From assembly GCF_026240945.1 (NCBI RefSeq), contig NZ_JAPFPY010000009.1, positions 1 to 64,000 of the forward strand: a stretch of DNA of 64,000 nt, written 5' to 3'. The DNA is from Mycolicibacterium sp. J2. Its GTDB lineage: Bacteria; Actinomycetota; Actinomycetes; Mycobacteriales; Mycobacteriaceae. Position 1 is the first letter of the stretch, and each line of letters opens with the position of its first letter. Under the pieces are notes generated by a model. The model was given only the letters and a program-made list of their open reading frames with translations, was not told the origin of the DNA and ran no database searches. The position numbers and the translations under genes were made by a program. Below, in pieces: positions 18,416-27,436 of this stretch.

Positions 18416-19483
18416 GTGACCGCCCGCCTGCGCCCCGAGATGGCCGACCTCCCGGCTTACACGCCGGGCCGCACGGTGCCCGGCGCCATCAAGATCGCCA
18501 GCAACGAGACGGTGGACGGACCGCTGCCCAGCGTGCGCGAGGCCGTCGCCGCCGCCATGGACACCATCAACCGGTACCCGGACAACGGCTACCAGGACCT
18601 GCGCGAGCGGCTGGCCAAGCATGTGGACTTCGCGCCAGAGCACATCTCGGTGGGTGCCGGCTCCGTCAGCCTGTGCCAACAGCTCATCCAGATCACCGCG
18701 TCGGTCGGCGACGAGGTGATGTTCGGCTGGCGCAGTTTCGAGATCTACCCGCTGCAGGTGCGCACCGCGGGAGCCACCCCGGTACCGGTGCCGCTGACCG
18801 ACCACACCCACGACCTGGACGCCATGCTGGCCGCGATCACCGACCGCACCCGGCTGATCTTCGTATGCAATCCCAACAACCCGACCTCCACCGTGGTGGA
18901 TCCGGCCGAACTGGCGGCATTCGTCGCCGCGGTACCGTCGGACATCCTGGTCGTCATCGACGAGGCGTACGTCGAGTACATCCGCGACGGACTGCTGCCC
19001 GACAGCCTGGCACTGGTGCGCAACCACCCGAATGTCGTTGTGCTGCGGACCTTCTCCAAGGCGTACGGGTTGGCGGGCCTGCGTGTCGGGTACGCCGTCG
19101 CCGATCCGGGGATCGTCACCGCGCTCGGCAAGGTCTACGTCCCGTTCACCGCGACGACGGTGTCGCAGGCCGCCGCGATCGCCAGCCTCGATGCCGCCGA
19201 CGAGCTGCTGGCCCGCACCGACAAGGTGGTTGCCGAACGCAGCCGGGTCAGCACCGCGCTGCGCGAGGCCGGGTACGAATTGCCGCAGTCCCAGGCCAAC
19301 TTCGTCTGGTTGCCGCTGCCCGGCCGCACCGACGAGTTCGTCAACGCCGCCGCCGAAAGTCGCATCGTGGTGCGCCCCTACGGCCAGGACGGCGTGCGGG
19401 TCACCGTCGCCGCTCCGCACGAAAACGACGCCTTCCTGGCCTTCGCCCGGGAGTGGATCTCGTCCCGAGGAGGACACACGTGA
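18416..19483 (+). CDS. pat: Aromatic amino acid (histidinol-phosphate-type) aminotransferase
   Basis: A fold-type I PLP enzyme of 355 residues. The PLP lysine sits in TFSKAYGLAGLRVGY, with NPNNPT, DEAYVEY and the C-terminal arginine region VRPYGQDGVRVT all conserved. The homologue Rv3772 is annotated hisC2 but has been characterised as a phenylalanine/aromatic aminotransferase, fitting the Pat family seen here; no his genes surround it. It begins with GTG and overlaps the next gene by 4 bp (GTGA). Confidence 0.88.
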   Translation: MTARLRPEMADLPAYTPGRTVPGAIKIASNETVDGPLPSVREAVAAAMDTINRYPDNGYQDLRERLAKHVDFAPEHISVGAGSVSLCQQLIQITASVGDEVMFGWRSFEIYPLQVRTAGATPVPVPLTDHTHDLDAMLAAITDRTRLIFVCNPNNPTSTVVDPAELAAFVAAVPSDILVVIDEAYVEYIRDGLLPDSLALVRNHPNVVVLRTFSKAYGLAGLRVGYAVADPGIVTALGKVYVPFTATTVSQAAAIASLDAADELLARTDKVVAERSRVSTALREAGYELPQSQANFVWLPLPGRTDEFVNAAAESRIVVRPYGQDGVRVTVAAPHENDAFLAFAREWISSRGGHT

Positions 19484-19938
19484 GTGCCCGCAACATCTTC
19501 GAAGAGCTCAAGCGCCGCGACGGCCAGATCGCCGACGCCGAACTCGACGACTTCTGGTCGACGCTGCCGCCCGCCGATATCGAGTTCATGCTCGGCGAGT
19601 GGAAGGGCGGTGAATTCCAGACCGGCCACAAGGCCAATGGATTCATGAAGCGGCTCAACTGGTTCGGCAAGACGTTCAACTCCGTCACCGACGCCAAACC
19701 ACTGGTGTGCCTGGATGCCGACGGCAACAAGTTCTCCAACACCGAGGCGATGAACGGCGAGGCCAGCCTGTGGCTCGAGGAGTTCCGCGGTGAGGCGACG
19801 GCCACCATGGTGTACGACGGCAAGCCCGTGCACGACCACTTCAAGGTGATCGACGACAACGCCGTGCTGGGCATCATGAACGGCAAGGGCGCCGTGGTGG
19901 ACGGGAAGTATCTCTACTTCTATCTGGAACGCGTGTAA
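19480..19938 (+). CDS. DUF4334 / GXWXG-domain protein
   Basis: A 152-residue cytoplasmic protein. It has the GXWXG motif (GEWKGGEF) at about residue 38 and a C-terminal DUF4334 segment (FRGEATATMVYDGKPVHDHFKVID...LYFYLERV). These two small domains occur together in proteins of unknown role, probably ligand-binding beta-barrels. The GTG at 19480 overlaps the stop of the aminotransferase, preceded by CGAGGAGGA, so the pair is coupled. Confidence 0.8.
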   Translation: MSARNIFEELKRRDGQIADAELDDFWSTLPPADIEFMLGEWKGGEFQTGHKANGFMKRLNWFGKTFNSVTDAKPLVCLDADGNKFSNTEAMNGEASLWLEEFRGEATATMVYDGKPVHDHFKVIDDNAVLGIMNGKGAVVDGKYLYFYLERV

Positions 19939-19940
19939 CC

Positions 19941-20351
19941 GTGCGGCGGGCACTGGCGGCAACGGGCCTGGTAGCGGTGGCACTGCTGGCCGGTTGTGCG
20001 CGCACCACCGAGGGGTCGGTGGCGATGACCACCGAACCAGGACCCGCCCTGACCACCCGACCGTCCACGCCGGCCACGTCGTCGGCACCGACCACCACCC
20101 GCCGCGCGCCGGGCGGGTCGACGGTGCCCGATGTGCCCGCGCCGCCGAATGCCCTGACGATGAAATGCTCGGACTACACGCAGCTCGACGAGGCCTCCCA
20201 GAAGGCCGTCGTCAACGCGATCCTGGAGCAGGAGCAGTCAATCCTGACCCCGGACAGCATCGACGTCGCCAAGACGCTGGCCGACGCGGTGTGCCAGTTC
20301 CTGTCCGACAGCACGGTCAGCGAGGTGCTGCTCGGGGGACCGGTTCCGTAG
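19941..20351 (+). CDS. Putative lipoprotein with two-cysteine C-terminal domain
   Basis: A 136-residue protein starting 2 bp after the preceding stop. The signal peptide ends in LLAGC, then a Thr/Pro-rich linker of about 45 residues leads to a compact helical domain (KCSDYTQLDEASQKAVVNAIL ... ADAVCQFL) with two cysteines suited to a disulfide. The spacing loosely recalls HdeA-like domains, but I do not claim the family. It is probably anchored on the outer face of the cytoplasmic membrane. Confidence 0.75.
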   Translation: MRRALAATGLVAVALLAGCARTTEGSVAMTTEPGPALTTRPSTPATSSAPTTTRRAPGGSTVPDVPAPPNALTMKCSDYTQLDEASQKAVVNAILEQEQSILTPDSIDVAKTLADAVCQFLSDSTVSEVLLGGPVP

Positions 20352-20369
20352 CGCGTTAGCCTTCACGAC

Positions 20370-21179
20370 ATGGCTTACGAATCCGTCACCGTCGACATCG
20401 CCGACCACGTCGCACGGGTCACGCTGATCGGGCCGGGCAAGGGCAATGCCATGGGCCCGGCGTTCTGGGACGAGATGCCCGACGTGTTCGGCACCCTGGA
20501 CGCCGACCCCGAGGTCCGGGCGATCGTGCTGACCGGGTCCGGCAAGAACTTCAGCTACGGGCTGGATCTGCCCGCGATGGGCGCGACGCTGCCCGGCCTG
20601 GACGCCGGCGCCAAGGCCCGCGCCGACTTCCACACCAAACTGCAGCGGATGCAGGCGGCCATCTCCGCGGTCGCCGACGCCCGTACGCCCACCGTCGCCT
20701 CGATCCACGGCTGGTGCATCGGCGGTGGCGTCGACCTGATCAGTGCCGCGGATATCCGGTATGCCAGCGCGGACGCCAAGTTCTCGGTGCGGGAGACCAA
20801 ACTGGCGATCGTCGCCGACGTGGGCTCGCTGGCTCGGCTGCCGCTCATCCTGTCCGACGGTCATCTGCGGGAACTGGTGTTGACGGGCAAGGACATCGAC
20901 GCCGCTCGGGCCGAGAAGATCGGTCTGGTCAACGATGTCTACCCCGACCCCGAGGCCGCGCTGGCCGCCGCGCACGCCACCGCCGCCGAGATAGCGGCCA
21001 ATCCACCGCTGACGGTGGCCGGGGTGAAGGACGTACTCGATCAGCAGCGCATCGCGCGGGTGTCGGAGAGTCTTCGCTATGTGGCGGCCTGGAATTCGGC
21101 GTTCCTGCCGTCGAAGGACTTGGCCGAGGCGGTGACCGCCATGTTCCAGAAGCGGCCACCCCAGTTCACCGGCGAATAA
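20370..21179 (+). CDS. echA21: Crotonase-family enzyme EchA21, probable dienoyl-CoA isomerase
   Basis: A 269-residue crotonase-fold protein. The oxyanion-hole glycines are in IHGWCIGGGVDL. The segment DIRYASADAKFSVRETKLAIVADVGSL, read in two parts, contains an acidic residue in GGGVDL, the Glu of RETKL and the Asp of ADVGSLARLP. These match the catalytic residues of delta3,5-delta2,4-dienoyl-CoA isomerase (ECH1) better than hydratases, which need two glutamates. It would help degrade unsaturated fatty acids. The homologue is Rv3774. Confidence 0.85.
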   Translation: MAYESVTVDIADHVARVTLIGPGKGNAMGPAFWDEMPDVFGTLDADPEVRAIVLTGSGKNFSYGLDLPAMGATLPGLDAGAKARADFHTKLQRMQAAISAVADARTPTVASIHGWCIGGGVDLISAADIRYASADAKFSVRETKLAIVADVGSLARLPLILSDGHLRELVLTGKDIDAARAEKIGLVNDVYPDPEAALAAAHATAAEIAANPPLTVAGVKDVLDQQRIARVSESLRYVAAWNSAFLPSKDLAEAVTAMFQKRPPQFTGE

Positions 21180-21331
21180 GCGTTCCACAAATTACATCGA
21201 CGTGAGTCGCGACATGGTCACGGATGGATATCCATCGATGCACCGCTAGCCACATCGGCCTCACCGGACACTAGCGTCACAGCTGTACACGTGCAGGCGT
21301 CGTTCCGGCGTCCGCCCCTGAAAGGTGTGAC

Positions 21332-22717
21332 ATGTCGCGGCGTCGTCGAATTGCCCCGCTGCCGGTGGTCGTGGTGACCACCGCCGGACTGTGCGCGGCG
21401 ATCGGCGGTACACCGACGGCGCTGGCCGAGCCGTGCACCGGTGCCGCGGCGGCCGCTCAGCCGCCCGCGGGCACCGGGGCCATCCCGGAAGCGCCCGTCA
21501 ACGGTGGCCCGCCATTGGGCCACAAGCCATCCGGCGCCAACGACAACGCACCCCTGCCGCGGCTCGGGCAGTTGACCCGGTCGCTCATCAGCGCACTGAC
21601 CCCGCAACAGGTTCAGCAGCAGGCGGCGGTGGTACCCACCCCGAAACCGACCAAGACGGCGGCCCCCGCCCCGCCGCCGGCGCCCGCGGCCGCCCCGATG
21701 CCGGCTCCGGGTACCGCGTTGATCGGCTGGGTCACCGGCCCGGAGAGCTCGAACAACACCATCGCCAAATACTCCATCACCGGCACCGACCTCGGAATCA
21801 TGTGGGACAACGGCAATCCCGGAAACCACCAGGTGCTGATGGCCTTCGGTGACACCTACGGGTACTGCAGCACCCCGCAAAAGCAGTGGCGCTACAACAT
21901 TTTGATGCGCAGCCAGGACACCGCCCTGGCCAACTCCGTCGCGGCCTCCAGCGCGCCGTCCTGGCGGCCCGGTCTGGCCAAGCAGATCATCAACAGCATC
22001 GGCTGGGCCCCCGTCGAGAAGGGCATCATCCCGACCGCCGGGATCTCGGTGGGCGGCAACCAGTATGTGAACTTCATGTCCATCAAGAACTGGGATGCCG
22101 ACGGCCGCTGGTCGACCAACTTCTCGGCCCTGGCCGTCTCACCGGACAACGGTGAGCACTGGGGCGTCTACCCGAATACCGTGCGCACGCCGTCCCCCGA
22201 CAGCATCGACCGCGTCGGATATACACCGGGCAACGAGAACTTCCAGATGGGCGCCTTCATGAAACCGGGCCCCGGCGACAACTACCTGTACTCGTTCGGC
22301 ACCCCGCCAGGGCGCGGGGGTTCGGCCTATGTGGCCCGGGTGCAACCGGCCTTCCTGCCCGACCTGAGCAAGTACGAATACTGGAACGCCGACAACAACG
22401 CCTGGGTGCCAGGCAATCCGGCTGCGGCCACCGCGGTCATCCCCGGACCACTCGGGGAAATGTCGGCGCAGTACAACACCTACCTCAAGCAGTACGTGGC
22501 GTTGTACTGCAACGGACTCAACGACGTGGTGATGCGCACCGCGCCGGCCCCGCAGGGACCATGGGGACCGGAGGCCATGTTGGTGTCGCACTCGGAGTTC
22601 CCCGGCGGGATCTACGCTCCGTTCCTGCATCCGTGGTCGACGGGAAAAGTGTTGTACTACAACCTTTCCCTGTGGTCGGACTACAACGTGATGCTGATGC
22701 GCACGGTATTGCCCTAA
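21332..22717 (+). CDS. Secreted DUF4185 protein, candidate GH183 endo-D-arabinanase
   Basis: A 461-residue exported protein: a signal peptide (ending TALAEP), a Pro/Ala-rich linker to about residue 125, then a beta-propeller-like DUF4185 domain with VLMAFGDTYGYC, NFMSIKNWD and GGSAYVARV. DUF4185 has been assigned to glycoside hydrolase family GH183, whose characterised members cleave the D-arabinan of arabinogalactan and lipoarabinomannan. Family membership is from pattern recognition and the activity here is inferred. GAAAGGTG precedes the ATG. It converges with kup with 7 bp between the stops. Confidence 0.78.
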   Translation: MSRRRRIAPLPVVVVTTAGLCAAIGGTPTALAEPCTGAAAAAQPPAGTGAIPEAPVNGGPPLGHKPSGANDNAPLPRLGQLTRSLISALTPQQVQQQAAVVPTPKPTKTAAPAPPPAPAAAPMPAPGTALIGWVTGPESSNNTIAKYSITGTDLGIMWDNGNPGNHQVLMAFGDTYGYCSTPQKQWRYNILMRSQDTALANSVAASSAPSWRPGLAKQIINSIGWAPVEKGIIPTAGISVGGNQYVNFMSIKNWDADGRWSTNFSALAVSPDNGEHWGVYPNTVRTPSPDSIDRVGYTPGNENFQMGAFMKPGPGDNYLYSFGTPPGRGGSAYVARVQPAFLPDLSKYEYWNADNNAWVPGNPAAATAVIPGPLGEMSAQYNTYLKQYVALYCNGLNDVVMRTAPAPQGPWGPEAMLVSHSEFPGGIYAPFLHPWSTGKVLYYNLSLWSDYNVMLMRTVLP

Positions 22718-22724
22718 CCGGCGG

Positions 22725-24632
22725 TCACACCTCGATACGCGACCCGATGATGACGGTGCGGTCCAGTGGCAGCGCGAAATGCTCGGCAGCGTCGGCGGTG
22801 ATATGCGACGTGGCGATGAAAAGCCTTTTCCGCCAAGGTGCCATCGTGTCGGCCGGGCCGGGGATCAGCTCGAGTTTGGACAGGTAGTAGGTCGCGTCGT
22901 CCGCGGACAGCGGCCGATCGCCGAACGGCAACGGGCCCAGCAGCCGCAGCGCCGCAGGCACATCCGGCTGATCCATATAGCCGTATTTGGCATTGACGAA
23001 AATGATGCCGTCATCGGTGTAGCCGAGATTGTCGATGGTGATTCGATCCTCGTCGGCGATCCGCGGCACCGGCTGCACGTCCAGCGACATGATGATGGCC
23101 TGATCGTGCAGCACGTGATTGTGTTCCACGTTGGAACGCATGGCCAGAGGCGCCGTCTCGCCGCCCCGGTTGAGGAACACCGCGGTGCCCGGAATCCGGA
23201 TCGGGGTGCTGCGGTCGGCCGCCAGCTTGTCGACGAAGGCCTGCAGCGGTCCTTCGGCCTTTTCGCGCGCCGCGGTCACCACTTCGCGGCCGCGCTGCCA
23301 GGTGAGCATCACGGTGAACGCGGTGATGGCGATGAGCAACGGCAGCCACGCCCCGTGCACCAGTTTGGTGAGGTTGGCCGCGAAGAACATCAGATCCACC
23401 ACCAGCAGTGCGCCGCCGCCGCCGACCAGTAACCACATCGGGGTGTGCCACCGGGCCCGGGCCTGATAAAGGAACAACAGCGTGGTGATGGTGATGGTGC
23501 CGGTGACCGCCATCCCGAAGGCATACGCCAGGGCCGCCGAGCTGCGGAAGGCGAACACCAGCGTCAGCACCGCAACCATCAGCACGCCGTTGATCCACGG
23601 CACGTAGATCTGGCCGATGGACGACTCCGAGGTGTGGGCGATCCGCAGCCGGGGCAGGTAGCCCAGCTGCGCGGCTTGGGCGGCCACCGAGAACGCGCCG
23701 GTGATGACCGCCTGCGACGCGATCACCGTGGCCGCGGTGGCGAGCACCACCATCGGGATCCGCGCCCACTCCGGGGTGAGGATGAAAAATGGTGCGCTGA
23801 CGGTGCTTTCGTCACCCAACAGCAGCGCGCCCTGCCCGAGGTAGCTGAGCACACAGGCCGGCAGCACCAGCCCCAGCCACGCCGCGACAATGGCCGGTCT
23901 GCCGAAGTGACCCATATCGGCATACAGCGCCTCGGCGCCCGTGACGGACAGCACCACGGCCGCCAGCGCGAAGAACGCGATGTGCAGATGACCGGCCATG
24001 AAACCCAGCGCGTAGGTCGGCGACAGCGCCCGCAGGATATCGGGGTGCGCGACGATCCCGGAGATCCCGCAGGCGCCGATCGCGAGGAACCAGGCGATCA
24101 TCACCGGTCCGAAGAACCGGCCGATGGTGGCGGTGCCGCGCCGCTGCACCGAGAACAGCGCCACGATGATGACCACCGTCAGCGGGATGACCCAGCGGTC
24201 CAGTCCGGGCTCGACCACCTTCAGCCCCTCGACCGAGGACAGCACCGAGATCGCCGGGGTGATCATGCTGTCGCCGAAAAACAATGCGGCACCGAACAGC
24301 CCGAGGCCCGACAGCACGGCGGCGGTCCGTTCGTGACCGGCCGGGCAACACCGGCGCACCAGCGTGATCAGCGCCATGACCCCGCCCTCGCCGTCGTTGT
24401 CGGCGCGCATCACCAACGTGACGTAGGTGAGGGTGACGATGAGCATCACCGACCAGAAGATCAGCGACACCACGCCGTAGACGTGCGGGGCACTGATCGG
24501 CACCGGATGCGGATCGCCGGGATCGAACACCGTCTGAATGGTGTAAATGGGGCTGGTGCCGATATCACCGAAGACCACGCCCAGCGCGGCGATGACCAGC
24601 GGTGGCCGCAGGGACTGCGCAGGAGGGTGCAC
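22725..24632 (-). CDS. kup: KUP-family low-affinity potassium uptake protein
   Basis: A 635-residue transporter. The family signature GVVFGDIGTSPIY lies near the N-terminus, followed by about twelve membrane helices including GEGGVMAL and FFGDSMITPAISVLSSVEG, and a cytoplasmic C-terminal domain of about 200 residues with SHITADAAEHFALP. It imports K+ with protons. The start is uncertain: the longest frame reaches 24683, but this would run into the ribosome-binding region of the divergent gene; GTG 24632 leads directly into the conserved part and is used here. Confidence 0.9.
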   Translation of the reverse strand: MHPPAQSLRPPLVIAALGVVFGDIGTSPIYTIQTVFDPGDPHPVPISAPHVYGVVSLIFWSVMLIVTLTYVTLVMRADNDGEGGVMALITLVRRCCPAGHERTAAVLSGLGLFGAALFFGDSMITPAISVLSSVEGLKVVEPGLDRWVIPLTVVIIVALFSVQRRGTATIGRFFGPVMIAWFLAIGACGISGIVAHPDILRALSPTYALGFMAGHLHIAFFALAAVVLSVTGAEALYADMGHFGRPAIVAAWLGLVLPACVLSYLGQGALLLGDESTVSAPFFILTPEWARIPMVVLATAATVIASQAVITGAFSVAAQAAQLGYLPRLRIAHTSESSIGQIYVPWINGVLMVAVLTLVFAFRSSAALAYAFGMAVTGTITITTLLFLYQARARWHTPMWLLVGGGGALLVVDLMFFAANLTKLVHGAWLPLLIAITAFTVMLTWQRGREVVTAAREKAEGPLQAFVDKLAADRSTPIRIPGTAVFLNRGGETAPLAMRSNVEHNHVLHDQAIIMSLDVQPVPRIADEDRITIDNLGYTDDGIIFVNAKYGYMDQPDVPAALRLLGPLPFGDRPLSADDATYYLSKLELIPGPADTMAPWRKRLFIATSHITADAAEHFALPLDRTVIIGSRIEV

Positions 24633-24663
24633 GGAACGTATTGTGCCCTGCAGGGAGGTTGCT

Positions 24664-25575
24664 GTGGCCGAACGTGTCAACACCGAGTTCCGCAGTGCCG
24701 GCGAGCGCTGCGATGCCTGGCTCTACCGTCCAGACCAGCAGAGCAGTGAGCCGGTACCGATCATCGTCATGGCCCATGGTCTCGGCGGCACCAAGGCCAT
24801 GCACCTGGACGCCTACGCACAGCGGTTCAGCTCGGCCGGCTACCTGTGCCTGGTGTTCGACTACCGCCACTTCGGCGACAGCGCGGGCGAGCCCCGCCAG
24901 CTACTCTCGGTGCCCGGCCAACTCGCCGACTGGACAGCGGCCATCGCACATGCCCGTTCCCTGCCGGGCGTCGATCCTGATCGGGTCGTGGTCTGGGGCA
25001 CCAGTTTCGGCGGTGGCCATGCCTTGACGATGGCCGCTCGCGATCGCCGGCTCGCGGCGGCCATTGCCCAGTGCCCGTTCACCGACGGCATCGCCTCGGC
25101 GCTGGCGGTCGACCCGTTGACGAGCGCCCGGGTCACCCTGGCCGCGGTCCGCGACCGGCTCGGCGCGATCCGCGGCGCCCAGCCCCGCTACCTGCCCTCG
25201 GCAGCGCCGCCCGGAACGCCGGCGTTCATGAGCGCGCCCGACGCCCTGCCCGGCATCACGGCACTCGGGGCCGAGGACGACCACTTCGACAACAGGATCA
25301 CCGCGCGGTCCGTCTTCGACGTCCTGTTCTATGCGCCCGGCCGGCACACCGCAGATATCCGCTGCCCGGTCTACGTGGCACTGTGCGACCCGGATACCGT
25401 CGCCCCCAACCGCACTGCCCGACGGCAGGCCGTCCGGGCGCCGTCGGCCGAGGTGCACACCTATCCCGTCGGGCACTTCGACATCTATTTCGGCGAGCAC
25501 TTCGACCGGGCCGTCGGCGACTATCTGGAGTTCCTGGGACGGCACGTGCCGGTGGCAGCGCCGTCGGTGACGTGA
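24664..25575 (+). CDS. Alpha/beta hydrolase
   Basis: A 303-residue cytoplasmic hydrolase. It shows HGLGG (oxyanion region), the nucleophile elbow GTSFGGG, an aspartate in ALCDPDTVAP and the histidine in VGHFDIYFGEHF, consistent with a Ser-Asp-His triad, plus a variable cap between. It resembles the dienelactone-hydrolase/dipeptidyl-peptidase-like group; the substrate is unknown. GTG 24664 follows CAGGGAGG with good spacing, and the longer frame upstream would overlap kup. It is transcribed divergently from kup. Confidence 0.85.
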   Translation: MAERVNTEFRSAGERCDAWLYRPDQQSSEPVPIIVMAHGLGGTKAMHLDAYAQRFSSAGYLCLVFDYRHFGDSAGEPRQLLSVPGQLADWTAAIAHARSLPGVDPDRVVVWGTSFGGGHALTMAARDRRLAAAIAQCPFTDGIASALAVDPLTSARVTLAAVRDRLGAIRGAQPRYLPSAAPPGTPAFMSAPDALPGITALGAEDDHFDNRITARSVFDVLFYAPGRHTADIRCPVYVALCDPDTVAPNRTARRQAVRAPSAEVHTYPVGHFDIYFGEHFDRAVGDYLEFLGRHVPVAAPSVT

Positions 25576-25619
25576 CGCGGGCGTCGGGACACCGGCGCGA
25601 CCGGTTCTAAACTTGCCGT

Positions 25620-25820
25620 GTGCCACGTTTTTCGATCGACACCCACTGCGCGCGGTGCTTGCGCACAGCACCGCCGGATGATGATCCCGAGCAAGCCTCG
25701 TGGACACCGCTGATCCTGAATTCGCGCTGGTCGTTCGTGGTCGAATGCCCCAACTGCGCACCGGGTTCGACGAAGCACAGGTTTGGCCGTCGATCTTTTG
25801 GCGGTGGCGGAGGGATTTGA
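25620..25820 (+). CDS. Small CxxC-type (zinc-ribbon-like) protein overlapping a tRNA gene end
   Basis: A 66-residue frame with two Cys-x2-Cys pairs (CARC and CPNC) about 30 residues apart, separated by a Trp-containing strand, as in a small zinc ribbon. The last seven codons lie over the 3' end of the tRNA-Ser gene on the other strand, giving a Gly-rich tail that is probably fortuitous. The start is GTG at 25620. The cysteine pattern makes it more likely than a random frame, but no family was recognised. Confidence 0.45.
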   Translation: MPRFSIDTHCARCLRTAPPDDDPEQASWTPLILNSRWSFVVECPNCAPGSTKHRFGRRSFGGGGGI

Positions 25821-25888
25821 ACCCCCGGACGGTGTTAGCCGTCTCTCGCTTTCAAGGCGAGTGCATTAGGCCGCTCTGCCACGCCACC
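25799..25888 (-). tRNA. tRNA-Ser (anticodon TGA)
   Basis: A 90-nt gene with the acceptor stem GGTGGCG/CGCCACC, a long variable arm, anticodon loop CTTGAAA giving TGA, and T-arm GGTTCAAATCC. The 3' CCA is encoded at 25799-25801. Acceptor and T arms are nearly identical to tRNA-Ser(CGA) at 6406. Confidence 0.95.
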
Positions 25889-25907
25889 GCCGTCAAGAGT
25901 AAGCGGT

Positions 25908-26420
25908 CTACACCCGACCGAGTCTCGCGGGCGGGGCATCGGCCATCAGTCCCGCGCTGATCCGGCGGCAGTTCTCCCCCACCGCCGCCATCTGCGGCCG
26001 CGACAGCCGCCCCAGATAGTGGGTGCGCACCCCGTCCCCGTAGGTTTCGAGCGCCTCCTTGAGCAGCGCGCGTCCGTCCTCGGTGATGGTGGCCAGCACC
26101 CCGCGGCCATCCTCCGGGCTGGCCACCCGCTTGACCAGGTTGAGCTTCTCCAAGCGGTGGATCTGTCGGGTGACCCGGCTGGGCAGCGACATCAAGCTGT
26201 CGGCGAGATCACCCATCCGGGCCGACCCCGTCATCGAACGATCGAGGATGTCGAGTAGACGCACGTCGTTGAGCGTCAGCCGATGCGCTTCCACCAGCGA
26301 GCGGTTCAGCGTTGCATAGAGCCGGAGCGCGGAGTCCAAGAAGTTTTGCCAGGACCTCTGCTCGGCGATATCGAGACCGGGCATCGTGCTGGCGGTGCGC
26401 CCGGCGATAGTGCCTTCCAT
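25908..26420 (-). CDS. MarR-family transcriptional regulator
   Basis: A 170-residue winged-helix regulator. The DNA-binding region runs from TLNDVRLLDIL through MGDLADSLMSLPSRVTRQIHRLEKLNLVKRV to the wing SPEDGRGVLATITEDG, including the MarR-type D-x-R-G-V. Helices at both ends form the dimer. It is divergent from the quinone oxidoreductase gene with 41 bp between starts, so it probably autoregulates and controls that gene. ATG 26420 begins the conserved part; the longer frame would extend into the neighbour's promoter. Confidence 0.85.
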   Translation of the reverse strand: MEGTIAGRTASTMPGLDIAEQRSWQNFLDSALRLYATLNRSLVEAHRLTLNDVRLLDILDRSMTGSARMGDLADSLMSLPSRVTRQIHRLEKLNLVKRVASPEDGRGVLATITEDGRALLKEALETYGDGVRTHYLGRLSRPQMAAVGENCRRISAGLMADAPPARLGRV

Positions 26421-26461
26421 CGCGCCATCGTAAGGCTCTACCACCGAGTAACGTTCACCGA

Positions 26462-27433
26462 ATGCGCGCCATCCTTGCAGAGTCAACCGAACGTATGACA
26501 ATTCAAGTAGTTCCCGACGTCGCAGCTCACACCCACCAAGTTGTGATCCGCGTGGCGGCCGCCGGCGTCAACCGCGCCGATTTGCTGCAGGCTGCCGGCA
26601 ACTACCCGCCACCGCCCGGAGCGAGCGACATTCTCGGGCTCGAGGTGTCGGGCACCATCGTCGAGGTGGGCAGAGAGGTCACCGAGTGGTCCGTCGGCCA
26701 AGAGGTATGCGCTTTGCTGGCCGGGGGCGGCTACGCCGAGTTCGTGGCGGTTCCCGCCGAACAGGTGATGCCGGTTCCCAAGGGGGTCGGCCTGCACGAG
26801 GCCGCTGCCCTCCCGGAGGTGGCGTGCACGGTCTGGTCCAACCTGATGATGACCGCACACCTGGATCCCGGCCGGCTGCTGCTGGTGCACGGCGGCGCCA
26901 GCGGTGTCGGCAGCCACGCCATCCAGGTGGCCCGCGCGCTGGGCAGCCACGTCGCCGTCACCGCCGGCTCCGCCGAAAAGCTCGCGGTGTGTGCCGACCT
27001 GGGCGCCGATATCACCATCAACTATCGGGAAGAGGATTTCGTCGAGCGGGTGCGCGCCGCCGGGGGCGCCGAGGTGATCCTCGACATCATGGGCGCGAAG
27101 TATCTGGACCGGAACATCGACGCGCTCGCCGACGGCGGCCGGCTCGTCATCATCGGGATGCAGGGCGGGATCACGGCCGAACTCAACATCGCCAAGTTGC
27201 TGGGCAAGCGGGCCGGCGTCCTCGCCACCGCCCTGCGGTCGCGCCCGGTCGACGGTCCCGGCGGGAAGGGCGCCATCGTCGCGGAAGTGGTGGCCAACGT
27301 GTGGCCACTGATCGCGGCCGGCAAGGTCAGGCCGATCGTCGGCGCCGAACTGCCACTGGAAGAGGCGGCGCGGGCGCACGCGCTGCTGGCTGCCGGCGAC
27401 GTGCACGGCAAGGTGCTGCTGCGGGTGAGTTAG
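26462..27433 (+). CDS. NADPH:quinone oxidoreductase (zeta-crystallin type, Rv3777)
   Basis: A 323-residue medium-chain reductase. It has the catalytic-domain pattern AAAGVNRADLLQAAGNYPPPPGAS, shown here in part (AGVNRADLLQ), GLEVSGTI, the NADPH-binding HGGASGVGSHAIQVA and VILDIMG. The zinc-binding cysteines of alcohol dehydrogenases are absent, fitting the QOR group that reduces quinones or enones. It belongs to the PIG3-like branch by the NYPPPPG motif. Its divergent MarR neighbour suggests induction by an electrophile or phenolic compound. Confidence 0.88.
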   Translation: MRAILAESTERMTIQVVPDVAAHTHQVVIRVAAAGVNRADLLQAAGNYPPPPGASDILGLEVSGTIVEVGREVTEWSVGQEVCALLAGGGYAEFVAVPAEQVMPVPKGVGLHEAAALPEVACTVWSNLMMTAHLDPGRLLLVHGGASGVGSHAIQVARALGSHVAVTAGSAEKLAVCADLGADITINYREEDFVERVRAAGGAEVILDIMGAKYLDRNIDALADGGRLVIIGMQGGITAELNIAKLLGKRAGVLATALRSRPVDGPGGKGAIVAEVVANVWPLIAAGKVRPIVGAELPLEEAARAHALLAAGDVHGKVLLRVS

Positions 27434-27436
27434 CCG

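Noticed and set aside
18416-19483. Histidinol-phosphate aminotransferase of histidine synthesis (hisC)
   Set aside because: No other his gene is nearby, and the closest known homologue acts on aromatic amino acids, so the biosynthetic label is not used.
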